DNA of 46,268 bases. Source: Chromera velia. Lineage: Eukaryota; Sar; Chromeraceae. Made by a program: the position numbers and the translations under genes. Of the stretch, positions 32,210 through 43,788 are shown piece by piece (the first letter of the stretch is position 1; every line of letters begins with the position of its first letter). Location of the stretch: positions 1 through 46,268 of the forward strand of contig JAHBMJ010000489.1 of the NCBI GenBank assembly GCA_018398765.1, written 5' to 3'. A model generated the notes under the pieces. That model did no database searches. It saw only the letters and a program-made list of their open reading frames with translations, and was not told the DNA's origin.

Positions 32210-34840
32210 AGGTGCAATACTCCCTCACCTATGAAGGATGCCCAAACGAATTGTGGTTGATCAAAGTTGAAGACTGCGACTGCCCTGCATTCATTCGGTA
32301 ATTTGAGGCAGAGCAAACTGTAAAAAAGGGAGCCGCTATTCTTAAAGAGCAAGAAAGGAAACTTAGCAGTTAAAGAAAGAAGACAAATTAAAAAGAGAAA
32401 ATCACGGCGCAGGAGGGAAAAGACGAAACAAAAGCAATACAGTGTAACATAAAAGAGAGACTAGCAGAGCCAAGTGCGACGCTGGCACTACATCCAAAAC
32501 ATGCAAGGAACAGAATGGGGAACACCCACCTCAGAAGGAGCTGGCAGCCCCAATCACAGGAGGCCAGTTCACGTTGACTAAGGCGGTGCGCTTCCAGTAC
32601 TCTCACTTCCGGGGTTGCCGTGGGAAAGGCAGACGTAAACAGGGACCGAGGAGCCTGGAACTGAAAACCTGTAGATATGAAGAGATGAAATCGTCATTGA
32701 CTACGTTCTCAACGACAATCACATCGACAGTGGGAGATCAAGAGTCAGAGCAAGCACCGTCAACAACCAAAAATAGAAAACGCACAGGCACTGGAGGTGC
32801 ACAAAGTCGTGCATAAGTCAAAAACCACCCAAACAGAGAGAAAAGATAGATAAGATGAACACTTACAAACGAATGATCAAATGAATAAAGGATAGACAGG
32901 TAGATGCCTGATTGATTCAGATTAGAATAACCAACTGAACCAAATAAAGGGCACGAAAGATGCAAGGTAAGACAAGTGTGTCGACAAAAAGACCAACTGA
33001 ATGACCCCTTAAGTACTAAAAAGGAATGAATGGAAACAAAACACCCATACACACACACTCACACATCTTCATCCTCATTCATCCACTCACCCGCACCTAC
33101 ATACACACGAACCCTCCCTGGAGCAGCACCGCATACCGATTGGTGACTGATGAATAAAGGTAAATAACACAGACCTGCCGGGCGCATATAACCCACAGCC
33201 TCCAACCCTAACGCCTTCATGGCAAGAAGACGCATGCGCATATGCATATAAGGTCCCCCAGGGGGTAAGTTGGCTACTCATACCACCAGGACCTCCCAGG
33301 GAGAGGTAAGGTCACCCGCTTAATCGCTTGTACTGGGCCCCCGTTCCCTAGCCCATTCCCCAGTACATTATCATTGATCTACACACACACACACACATAC
33401 CCTACACACACACAAACACCAAACCGAGCTTCGCGCTCAAGCTCATTCAAAAAAAAAAAAAACCGCCCAAGAAGTAAAACCTGGTGTTGGGCCTCCGACC
33501 CCAACAGTAATCTGAAGATGAGCCCGATGAAAAGAGGTGAATACACTTATTTTCGACTAAAAGTTAGAGAGGAAAAAGTACGAGAGGAAGCCAAATGCCA
33601 TACTAAAGAAGAGAAACAAAGTCAACAAACAGCAAAAGGTTCCTCACAGAATCACCCGCTCATATATGCACACTCAAATAGATGTCTTTCAGAGCAGATG
33701 AGATGGGGGAGGGAGCCAGACAAACGAAATAAGACGACTGGCAGGCAAATGAAATCATAGGAGAAAATCAATTCAGCGAAATTGAACGAAATGGTGAATG
33801 GTACAGAGATAAGCAAATCAAAGCCAAACAGCGAGAACACGGGAAGACAGTCTATCAAGAAAGCATAAAGCCGACAAGCTCTTCCAAACAAAATAGAGGC
33901 AGAGAAGTGCAAAACGCGAACTCGCAGTAAACTTAACATCGAACCGCTGAGTCACTACCTTGCATGAATGGACTGACTCCTTTTCCCGAGCCTCTCCCTG
34001 TCGTATGCCAAAGATCCCCCTATAGGAGGAAAGACAAGATAAAGAAGAAGGTCGATAATGGAGGCTACAAGGAGGCAACATCGAGACCAAAAAGAGTACA
34101 AAGAACGCCATCGCCCCGCGTGCAAGGGCGAGTAGACGACCAAGACCAAGAAGATGGAGATGAACTTGATGAACTCAACGCATGCAGGAGATCAAAGCAA
34201 TAACGTAGAAGCAGGCGGCAGTGATGATCGAGGAGTCGCCGGGAGGAAGAGGGAGACAAGGAAGTAGATAAAACCGATGTCGAAGGCAACAACACCCATG
34301 GAGACGGAAAGAGACATCGGGTTCCAGAGGAGCAAAGACAACGACAACAGGGGCAACGTGGACGTAGGCATCGTGATCTTTGCCGTGGGTATAAGCATAG
34401 TGATCCTTGCCGTGGATGTAGGCATACTGATCCTTGCCCAGGATGTGGCGATGTAGAAGAGGTTGGAGATGGAGGAGGATCGCCTTGCATCAGAAACGGT
34501 TAGAACACGAACACGGGGAAACGTGAGATGAAGGCGCAGTGTATGTGGCGATGTAGAAGAGGTTGTAGAACAAAGATGTGGAGAGCATCTGTAAGCATAA
34601 GGACAAGAGAGACTAAGGATGACTTGAACAATATGAGGCACAAGATCAACGTAAAGCTTAGCGTGAAGCTTTTGAAGGATGAGAACAACGAGGCCACAGA
34701 GCGCACTCGCTCTGACCGGGATGATGGAGGATTCCAGAGGTAGAGGCCAGCCAGAGAGTCGCTACGAAAGCGAGGAAAAGGTTCCAAGAAGGGGCCAGAC
34801 GAAGCGATTGCCTAGTAGCGTACGTGTTGCATTGCATAAC
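31515..34840. other. Intergenic, no gene confidently recognised
   Basis: A/G-rich on the plus strand for long stretches. Contains a (GA)n run at about 32171-32206, (CA)n near 33381-33416, and an imperfect ~28-bp tandem (GCATAGTGATCCTTGCCGTG type) at 34365-34445. The ORFs of 60-150 codons are low-complexity or lack recognisable motifs. Confidence 0.45.
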
Positions 34841-35148
34841 ATGTCGCACTCATAGCTATATGGGCCCATTTGCATGAAAGACCCCGGCGCTTTCTGCGGG
34901 GGCCATCCGATTTTGCGTGCGCGAACTGAAGGACGTGCTGGCATGCCAGGGCCTTTTTGACAACCCCATGTGCCGCGCGCGTGAGATCTCGAGGGGCCGT
35001 CGGTATGCCAGAAAACTACATGCAAAGGCACGGATAGGCATGGAAAGGCACAAAAAGACATAGAAAGGGGCGAATGCTATGAGATAAGATCATGCATGAA
35101 TCGAGCGTGGAATCTCGATGATTGCCTCGATCTTAGAAAGGGGCGAAT

Positions 35149-35610
35149 GCTATGCGCTACTTAAGCACAGCTAGAAAGAAGATAGAAATTAAATGAATTG
35201 ATTGTAGTTTAAAGTAATACTGAACAAAAGAGAATTATGCGCATCACTCGCCTTCATGACCTAATGGTTAGCATACAACACTAATAAGCAAAAGGTCATA
35301 GGTTCAAGCCTCGCTACCTCCTTTTTAAGAATCAAAGAAAGAAGATGCAGGACGTTAACGTCTTATATCATACAGATGTTGGCGTGTCACACTTCGATCA
35401 AAATCATATGAACGACTTCCGAAAGACTTTTTGGAAGACTGCAATGAAATCAGATCGATCACCGAATCACAAAAAAGCTCCATACTCCTGACACTGATCG
35501 AATCTATCACTGGAGATCGACCTGAACCACTCCAGCGACATCAAGCCCTGAAGACCCTTAAACCTCTGCAAGCACTCACCAGCGCCAACCCCTCTAAGTA
35601 GACCTTAACA
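35149..35610 (+). mobile_element. tRNA-headed SINE-like repeat, copy 2
   Basis: Partner of 29585-30062, same orientation. A-box-like TGACCTAATGG at 35257-35267, B box GGTTCAAGCC at 35301-35310. In this copy a frame through the body is open where copy 1 has a TGA (LQRHQALK against a stop), ending at TAG near 35599. Just 5' of it, AAAGGGGCGAATGCTATG occurs twice (about 35065 and 35137), suggesting local rearrangement. Confidence 0.65.
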
Positions 35611-36340
35611 AAATATCGATCATGGCCAGTCTTACCAGGCCAGATGATTTTTACGGGCTGCCCGACCCGCTAGCCTGTGGTAGGATTTGTTGGATGTTTG
35701 CATCTTGTTTCAAGTTAGACTAGTATAGAAGTCGAGTAAACCTATACACTGCAAGCCATTCCCTTGCACTAACCGCTAAAGTAAACCTTGGGACACATCC
35801 AGAACATGATTTAATTGAATCAGCAAATCTAATACAATATAAAAAAATACTATGATAATATGTACAAATACATGTATGGAGAGCGTGACTACTCACATGA
35901 TAGTAGAAACGATGCCGCTAGCGCTAGCGAGTTATAGTAGCGATGCGGAGAGAATGTAGAAGTCCAGTAGACCTAGCTAGTAGACGTTGAAAGTACATAG
36001 AGATTGGAGTAGATTAGAGCCAGGAATCCTAGGATGAAAGATTATTCAAACATAAATAATTTATGATACTGTCAGATACAGTTGCTAATTGAACAGTCCA
36101 ATCATGAAAACAGATCATTGAAGTCTGAATTATTTTGATAATGAGGTGCAAGTGAAAGTTCTGTTTCATTAGGTCCCAGCATCTCCTGTCCAACTCTCCA
36201 GGCTGCAGCGGTTACTGAGTGCCAGAGCGCCAGCAAGAGCGACAGGCGGACTGGAATTGAGAAACTCCTCACAAGAGCCACAGGATTGGAAAGAGAATCA
36301 TATGGAGAGCTGTACAGAGACATAAGCGAAAAGACAAGCA
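35611..36340. other. Intergenic, no gene recognised
   Basis: AT-rich and without repeats of note apart from a GCTAGCGCTAGC palindrome near 35919-35930. The minus ORF at 36102-36341 shows no domain. Confidence 0.45.
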
Positions 36341-36597
36341 CTAAGTCTTCTTCTTTTTGGGCGCCCGTTCAGTCCGCAAGCTAGTCCGCGCGCGATCTTG
36401 GACATTCGGTCCCTTATTTTGAAGCAGTTCCGAGGCTCCAAAGAAGATAGATGCTGCAAAAATTATGTAGAGAAGCACCGGGGCATTGCAAACTCATGGT
36501 ACAACACATATCAAGTCTAGGTATGCAAAGGCATGATCCAACAACACCCTGAAGCGGCAGCAATTAACAGCCAAAACGTCGGTTTCGCGTACGGCAT
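36341..36597 (-). CDS. Possible small ER membrane protein with C-terminal KKxx signal
   Basis: Not recognised as a known family. Minus-strand ATG at 36595-36597 opens MPYAKPTFWLLIAAASG, a hydrophobic helix. A second exon (about 36492-36341) reads NAPVLLYIIFAASIFFGASE, a second membrane helix, then a hydrophilic tail, ARTSLRTERAPKKKKT, and TAG at 36341-36343. The last four residues, KKKT, fit the di-lysine KKxx signal for retrieval to the ER. The intron between the exons (donor near 36546, acceptor near 36493) is guessed: it is only about 50 bases, and donor phase is not settled. About 65-70 residues in total. It lies 3' of the kinase gene on the same strand. Confidence 0.35.
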
Positions 36598-36785
36598 TTA
36601 GATGAAAACAAAGATGATTTGTTATCGAGTCCTTTTGTTTTTCCCTTTTCCTGCTGCCTTTTGATTCTTCCTCCGTTTCAAGTCTATTTCACTTTCACTG
36701 AAAAGAAAAAAAATATCGAGGCATACGTCGATTTATGGGCTGCGTTTCAGTCTGTTTGACTCTAGGTCTGACTGCATGCTGTCAG

Positions 36786-39745
36786 TCACAGAAGCCATAG
36801 TGTCCTGTCTGCTGTTGCTGTTTGTCTGTCTGCAGTCAACCAGCCTCTCTTCGTAGTTGCCTGTTTGCCTAGCGGCCCCCTGCTGCCTGGATAGTCGACA
36901 CATGCAGGCTCACACAGCAGAGAGAAGGAGAGGGAAGGAAAAAACGAATGCATGAGCACATAGCACGAGATCGAGAGAGAGAGAGAGAGTGACTGACTGA
37001 GCGTTGCTCCAAATGGATGTGCCGCGACTAATGTCCAATAGATCCTCTGGTTCTCTTTGGTTTTGATAGGGAGGGAAAGGTCTCCCCGGCTTTGCCAATC
37101 AAAGTCCCACCATGACATCCCTCCCTCAGGCTGCGAAACTCCCCCAGCCTGCGAAACGGCGGACGAAGAAGCAACGGAAGAGGCAGAAGGCTGGGCAGAT
37201 TTTCTCTGGGGCTGCAACCATGCCTCTTCTCTGACACTTTGAGCCGAGGGACGTTCTGAGGGCTCCCACTTGAGGGTTCTTTGAATGTAGTCAATAATTT
37301 CCCTGTAGTCGGACACCTTCCACTCCGGAGGTCAAGGAATACACGTCTCAAGCCTCTCACGAACCTCTGCAGTAGTTGGAACACGCTCTGTCTGTCTCTT
37401 CTGGTCGAGGAACAATTTCAGGTCTTTCCTACGCACCCTCTGTATGAATGATTCGGGAGGGGGGCCGATTAACCTAACGACCTTCCCGAGCTGGAACCTG
37501 CGGGTGGCATCGTGGCGAGGGTCGCGAAACAGAGGGGTCCGAGACACGAGCTCTGCAGCTACAACTGCCGCACTCCAAGTGTCAACGGAAGAGATGTAAG
37601 GGGGGGCGGTGGCGGTCACCTCAGGTGGCTCATAGATTCGGGTACCAAGGGGAGCGCTGGGTTGGAGTTCTCTCTCCTTTACGTCTCCTGTTTCTTCCAG
37701 GTGGATGTCTCTTTTGGGACGGTAACGAAAGAGATTGTAGTCGATGATCTTGAGGCTGCGCAGTCTGAATCGATCCACCATTAGAGTTTTTGGTTTCTGC
37801 ACACAAGACAGGCAGGCGACAGCTGAAATGGGAAACAATTAAAGTTCTAGAGCGGAACTAAACAGCTGCTACTAGCAGGGAATTTGTAGGAATGAGTAGT
37901 CGATGGAGAAAGGGGAGGGGGGGGCGACTGGAAACACAAACGGGTATGACAAAACATCTTATGGTATGGGGGAAAAGTGTTGAGAGGCCGAAAGGCTCCA
38001 CAGAGGCAGGCGGTTCGACCGATCGAGAGCGGAAACAGTGGAAGCACGCAAGCAATCGAATTGTTAACGGGACACGTGCCTTCCGGTGAGTCTGAGGATT
38101 TGAAAAGAGGAGGGAGAAAAAAGTACAAGAGTTACAATAGTGAATGCACCGTCAGGGAAATCGAGGGTCTTCAAGTTTACCGCTGGCTGGCTGGTTGGCT
38201 TGCCAAATGACTGACTGACCGGGTCTCTGTGTTGCAGGTCTCTATCATGGAGGAAGGAGAGGGCATCTAGCAATTCTCTCACAAGGCGCTGGGTCACGTA
38301 TAAGTATAAGTGGGGCCTGTGGAGAATTACGTTACTTATGTGATCGTCTACCGTCCTGCACAGAAGCTCGATGACTGCCTCGCTGCACAAACAGGAGAAA
38401 CGATTCAGCAACAGAATGAAAGAACTGCATCACAAGCGATCCCCTCAACACACACGTTTTTATCTGGCATACCGCTCAGTCCTAATCCTTCTCTCAGTGA
38501 ACATGCATCAAACAAAGAATGCAGTGATCGATCGCCGAGGACGTGAGTGCGTGCGTGAGTGCGTGGTTGAGTGAGTGATTGCGTGAGTGATTGCGTGAGT
38601 GAGTGAGTGAGTGAGTGAGTGAGTGAGTGAGTGAGTAACTGAGTAACTGAGTGAGTGAGTGGGTGGGCCAGTGAGTATAAGTGAGGGAGTGGGTGAGTGA
38701 GTGAGTGACTGACTGACTGAGTGAGTGACTGACTGACTGACTGAGTGAGTGAGTGACTGAGTGAATGAGTGAGTGAGTGAGTGAGTGAGGGAGGGAGGGA
38801 GGGAGTGAACTCAATCTGCCTGTGGGAGAACGAGAGATTTTATGGTCACAGAGAACATGACCTGGGCGCGGAGCCTGCTTGCCTGAGCAGAAGACTGTGT
38901 GCCTTCCCTGAGCAAAGGGAACTGAGGAAAAGCCACAAAATGCGACTGGTGGAGGGGATGAAAGGAAAAAAAGAAAGTCTCGACCATATCTCTCAAATCA
39001 TCGATCGTCAATGCATTGGGACCTAGGCATGGAACTAACACGTCAATGCCCTGAAAAGACGGCACGTTCCCGATCATCTGCAGATCCTTCAGCTCCTTGA
39101 TCCGCTTGCCATGCTGATATACCCTCAGCTCGTACGCCCTCGGAAAACCTGCTCGGCCCCAAACAAGATTCCAAATCTGGACTTCCTGTGCCACCCCTCT
39201 TGCCACCGAAATCCCCTTCCCGAAAATGTCTGTGGAAACTTTCTTTGCATACCAATGACCAGTGGCCGTCTCCTCCCACCTCGATACGTCGGAATACGTG
39301 CCACTGCCCACAGGCTGGTACTCGATCGGACGCAGCCTTTCCCAAACCTGCATATCAGACAAGGACCAGCATGCAGGCGAGGAGAGACAGAGACACAGAT
39401 ATGCACGGAGAAGTAGGGGGAAGTAAGGAAGGGAAAACAGAGGGGATGTGAGTATGCGCTAGACCAGCAACCTCTATCCTCTTGCACTTATTCGGCCTAT
39501 GAAGACTTACAGGAACAAGCAAAGAGCCTAGATGGCACCATCATCTGAAGACAAGAAGAAGAACAAAAACAACGCACAACAACACAATACAACAGGAGGA
39601 GAGAGAAGACTTCGTGCATGCACAGATGCGCCAGGCCCTCTGCAACGAAGTTGAATGCAGGAAAGCTGGGAACAATCAGACAGTCAGTATGAGTGGGACT
39701 GACAGGAAAGATTGAGGGGTCTTGAACAAGGGGCACGTCGTCCAT
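36786..39745 (-). CDS. Divergent CMGC-type protein kinase or pseudokinase with in-frame TGA
   Basis: Exons on the minus strand, by motif: possible first exon 39745-39704 (ATG), 39347-38985, 38378-38220 (acceptor could be 38382), and 37796 onward. The N-lobe has glycine loop VGSGTYSDV, lysine in WYAKKV and helix-C glutamate in AQEVQIW. The hinge has LVPCLGP, recalling the LG of CLK/SRPK-type kinases. Splicing yields HRDPKPKT for the usual HRDLKPEN, so the metal-binding Asn is Thr, and KIIDYN in place of DFG. YEPPEV, SVDTWSAA and LGKVVRLIGPPPE are CMGC-like. TGA at 37332-37334 interrupts the last exon, but the frame continues PPEWKVSDYREIIDYIQ and LKWEPSERPSA, the expected kinase end, to 36786. 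It may be a pseudogene, a read-through, or spliced by a 42-nt GT-AG intron. Activity is doubtful. Confidence 0.7.
38565..38808. repeat. (GAGT)n/(GACT)n microsatellite in kinase intron
   Basis: Tetranucleotide array of GAGT with GACT, GGGT and GGGA variants between the N-lobe and catalytic-loop exons of the minus-strand kinase. It produces a spurious Ser/His/Leu-rich ORF. Confidence 0.93.
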
Positions 39746-40431
39746 GACCTGAATATGATAAGCGACTACGACTATGTGTTGCAGCGTTGTCCTTTAACAG
39801 TCCTTATCGATCTCAACGGCTATATCACGTCCTAGTGCGCTTTTCATTTACCATACAGCAGCAAGATGTTATCTTTTGAACTATGACCGTTACTCGGAAC
39901 TGTCCCGGTCACTTTCTTCCCAAACAGCTCTGCTATTATGATGTGTACAGTTGTGTACAGTGTCAGATCGATGATCGAATTACGTATCGATATGCATGTA
40001 GACGGTCGCGTAATCTTGATGATGCATGCATGGTCGATGCATGCATGCATGCACATCTGCAGGCAAGGTGCATACTGGCCCGACAAAGGACCAGAGAGAC
40101 ACTGAAGACATCTGCATGCATGGCGCATTCTGGCGCGCACTCGGCCGCGTGCATGCAAACAGCCCGGAAAGCGGAAAATTGGCGTGCGTACCGTCGCGGC
40201 CGGTTGACTATTACTTGGTTACAAGGTTGCATGACTGACAGTCTCAGTCACAGAATGTCACAGATAGGAGTTGAATCTAGGGGGGGGCACTCTGGAAGGT
40301 TATGGTAGATTTTGAGCCCAAAATAACATAAAATGTGAACAAAAACAAATTTTTGTGAGCCAGTCCGGCAACCTGGAGCTCCACTTTGTCAAGTTACGTC
40401 GAAATCTGATGTGTTTGAAGTGTAGGCTACG
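39746..40431. promoter_or_regulatory. Upstream region of the kinase gene, with clustered TGCATGCA palindromes
   Basis: Lies 5' of the minus-strand kinase. TGCATGCA-type motifs cluster at 40022-40052, with further GCATGCA at 40115-40122 and 40150-40156. TGCATGC is a known cis-element class bound by AP2 factors in apicomplexans, relatives of chromerids. Regulatory use here is inference. Confidence 0.35.
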
Positions 40432-40748
40432 TAGTTACTTTAGGTTACCCCCTTTTTATCTTTCTCATACAAAGTTACAGGTTACCCGGTTACAAGCATT
40501 TTAAGCTCAGTAACCGACCAAATTTTCAACTTTTAAAAACATTTAAAATGATATTTAGAACACGTTTGAATGCTTCTTGAGGGAGGTTACTTCATTTTTG
40601 AGGGGGGTCAAAAAAGGTTACGGGTTATCTGGTTACGGGGGGTTTGGGGGCAAAGTGAGTGTGATACATCATTTTTCATCATTTTTGACCATAACCTGAA
40701 TTATTTAACAATCTTGAAGCCAGTTTTATAAGTAACCAAACGTAACTA
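40432..40748. mobile_element. GTTAC-rich inverted-repeat element (MITE-like)
   Basis: The left end reads TAGTTACTTTAGGTTACCCC and the reverse complement of the right end TAGTTACGTTTGGTTACTTA. At least eight GTTAC/GTAAC motifs lie between. No ORF. No clear target duplication. The subterminal motif resembles that of the 6422-6964 element, so they may be related. Confidence 0.45.
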
Positions 40749-41855
40749 ATCGATTGGCACCACTTTTGACTGATGGTTATATATCATACGTTGTAGGGGG
40801 AGGGGTGTAGGGTCAGTAACTATGGTGTAACCGGCTGAAGTGCCCCTTCCTAGAGATGAATCGACCTCCGACGTGGGAAGATCTATATAGTTGGAATGTG
40901 GATGTAGGAGAGATTGAGCCACGGGCCTCCTAAAGCTCCAGATACTGTATGACAACTTACGTGGAAAGCTGATGCGTAGTGGATAGTTCTGTTTGCTGGT
41001 GTGATGGGAAGCGTACACGTCTGTTGATGTATTATTCTACTTTTTGGGTTCGCTTTATGTAGGCACACTGCATGTGGGACTGCCATGCAGAGTGTTCCTC
41101 TTTGACAGATTCGGTCTCCTGTCCTTTTGCCACTTAAAGTATCTGAAAGAAGGCATATAAGCTGGACATCAGAGCTACATATATATAATATTCTGCACAT
41201 ACACTTACATTCACTGAAGAGAAACTGCTGAGGGCCCTCTGTCCAATCTTAAGGAAAGTGCCTTTGAATTATGTCAGTACACGCTTCTCTGAAAGATAAA
41301 ACGGGAGGGAGCCTAGCCCACATGCCTCGGGCAGGGGTTGTAAGATGGTTTGCATGAATGTTCAACCGCTTGCCATGCAAAGGTCCCCAAGTTTTCGGGT
41401 GGAGGGTCAAAATATATGTGTAAATACGGAGGTGCAGCAACTCTCGAATCAGATTCTGGTATCGCCACCGCTTCTGCAGCCGACAGTTTCTGCCGTCACC
41501 ATATAGAGCTGCCATCATCGTTTTGTGCTCCTATAATATATATTATAGTAGACACAGTCAGTTTCTCCCCCTTCTTCTTTGTATTCTTCTATCCGTATAA
41601 TGATCGCAAAGTAAAGGATGAAGACAGACAGATAGACAGGCAGGCAGGTAGGAAGACGGACAGACAAACAGACATACGAGCCCTTTTCTAGAGGCATCCC
41701 GGAATGAACTGCCTCTGCTTTCGTTGAAATTCGGGGACAAATGCGAATCCTTCTGTCTCTTACTCTCTCTGTGCTTATATCCGTATGATAGTGTATGCAT
41801 GCGTACGTGCGCGTATGCTTGCTTATCCGACTTAAGGATTAGAGTCTTCAAGCTT
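40749..41855. other. Intergenic, no gene recognised
   Basis: Short ORFs on both strands, none with a recognisable domain. A CAGACAGA-rich stretch lies at 41624-41675. Confidence 0.45.
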
Positions 41856-43788
41856 CGATCGTGCTTCTTTCTTGATCAATGCATCTGCGCTGTAGCCACA
41901 ACCCCTGTTGATTTCCGATCGTATGTACCTCGACTGCGTCTGAGTGTGAAGGCAGATCCTCCCTTTTCCCCCTTCCCCCCTTGCTCCTGTATCCCATTGC
42001 CACAGGTTGGGGGAGGCGAAAAGTTCGTAATTGGGGCCTGAGAAATCCTGAGAACCTGCAGTCCGTCTTTTCAGTCCGAGACACTCAGAGTCTCTGCCGC
42101 GCCCCCCCAGAGGAAGTCTCTGGCTTTACTTTTCTCACCCCACCGTCGCCCTCCTCTCATGACTGGTTTTCTCATTCGCTTTGGATCTTTTCGAAAACTC
42201 TTGCGGGAAGGATAGAAATATTTAGGGGCACAGACATACGTTAACTCTCCCTGCATGAGATGATTCAAAAGAGTAGTAGTTACACATCGGTAGAAGAGCG
42301 CTCTCGCCCACCCGCCCACCCGCCCGCCCGCCCTTGTGTCTTGCGTGCGTGCAGGTTTATCCCATGAATTGTTGACTTCGCTGACTCGAAGGAAGGAGAC
42401 TCGATCAGGGGGAACACGTGAAGGGACCTCGAGGAGAGAGTGGGTGAGCGCGGTGTGTCTGTTTCTGTATCGTTCGGCTCCCTCCTTCAAGTTAATCTCT
42501 TTTGTTTGGTTTCTTCTCTCGCAAGCCGCCTCGAGAGGGCTTTCTCTGACTGGTTAGAGACATTCATAGGTGTGGTTTGAGGATACCGTGCGATAGGCAC
42601 CTGCCATCACGTTCAGATAATTGTTCGCCTCTTGCTGCTGGGAAGTTCCCTAAGAGAAGCTCGCGAGGCCGGATTCCTCGATCTGAAGCCATTAGGGTGG
42701 ACCTATACAAAGACCACATTTCCCCCTGTGATCTTCTTATTTGAGCCAGTGCACCTCCCTATATCTCTCGATCATCGCATGCCATTTTTTAGGAGGGGGG
42801 CGGATTAATGGAAGCGGGGGGTGGGGGGGACTGCACCGTGCATGAACATGCACAGAGTTTTTGCAGGACGTTTTAGAGGAGGCTCTGAGTGAGGTAAGCA
42901 GGAAGAGAGAGAGGGAGGAGATCGTCGGCGACGTTTTCGATCATTCACGGGGACAATGGCAGGCTACCAGCGAGCGAAGGTCCGCACTGCTGGCTTGGTT
43001 TATCCTATTATGTCGATAAAAGAGAATTAACACGATTGATAGCTAAATTAAAAGACAGCCAAAGAAATAAATTGAAATAAATTCTGCAAAAATGATTAGA
43101 AACGATTCCTGCGCCCCGCTTCAGCAGTGTGGAGTCATACTTTTACGTTGTGTTTTGGCTAGATTTGTTCCTGTCTTTCTATCCCATCAATTCTTTTTCC
43201 ATGATGTGCGGCTCGTTGATTGGGGCATTTATCGCTGATCGAATTGAATCTGCCTGCTTCTTCTGAGCTCCATGCCGGCCTGCATGTAGTCGCCCTCTCT
43301 TGCGTCATGACGATACTTGGAGAAAGCAGGGTTAAGCACGTGCAGCTAGTCTGATTGGTGCACTTTCTTTCTGAGTGGATATACGTACGTCTTTGTTGAT
43401 GGAGAAGCGTCATCCTCTTCTTCTTCTGGTCCAGCTGCCTCTTGAGTTGAAGTTCTCCTGTTTCCGCAGAAACGGTCCACAGAGAAGAAGGGAATACAGA
43501 GAAGGTCGGGCAATTTACCAAACAATTTCAGCTCTGTTCAACACTTGCATGACACCCCCCTCCTCTGGTTTTCCACTATGTTTTACTTTCCACTTTTTGT
43601 CTCGTCTGCCTGGCTTTTGTACAGCATCCTGCTTTCAGCCTGGCCTGGCTTCTTTTTCAGGAAACCCTCTGTCCCGGTGAATAGCGAGAGATCTTCAATG
43701 TTTGCGTCAGTAAACCCACTTGCATATTTTTGTATAACCATATATGTTTCAAGGGGCTTTGCCTTTGCTCGCCTTCACTACGCACTGG
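41856..43788. repeat. 1.93-kb tandem unit, copy 1
   Basis: Starts where homology to the next copy begins (CGATCGTGCTTCTTTCTTG). The period to copy 2 is 1933 bp. Contains a (CCGCCCAC)n run, two small splice-bounded exons (42355-42443 and 42867-42893), and conserved ORFs on the minus strand (for example 43159-43521) of unknown meaning. Confidence 0.9.
42355..42893 (+). CDS. Putative exon pair of an unrecognised gene within tandem unit (copy 1)
   Basis: Exon 42355-42443 follows GTGCGTGCAG and ends before GTGAGC. It reads LSHELLTSLTRRKETRSGGT onward to SRREW. Exon 42867-42893 follows TTTTTGCAG and ends before GTAAGC, reading DVLEEALSE. Both leave phase 0, so they can be joined. I do not recognise the product, and start and end exons were not found. 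The exon sequences are conserved in copy 2. Confidence 0.3.

Noticed and set aside
37332-37334. TGA as selenocysteine or nuclear TGA=Trp
   Set aside because: The methyltransferase gene in the same window ends at TGA, and I saw no downstream hairpin signal, so code change or selenocysteine is less likely than a short intron or a mutation.
43159-43521. Minus-strand 120-codon ORF conserved in the array (also 45092-45475)
   Set aside because: Conservation is no higher than the surrounding repeat, no domain is visible, and it is likely open by chance.
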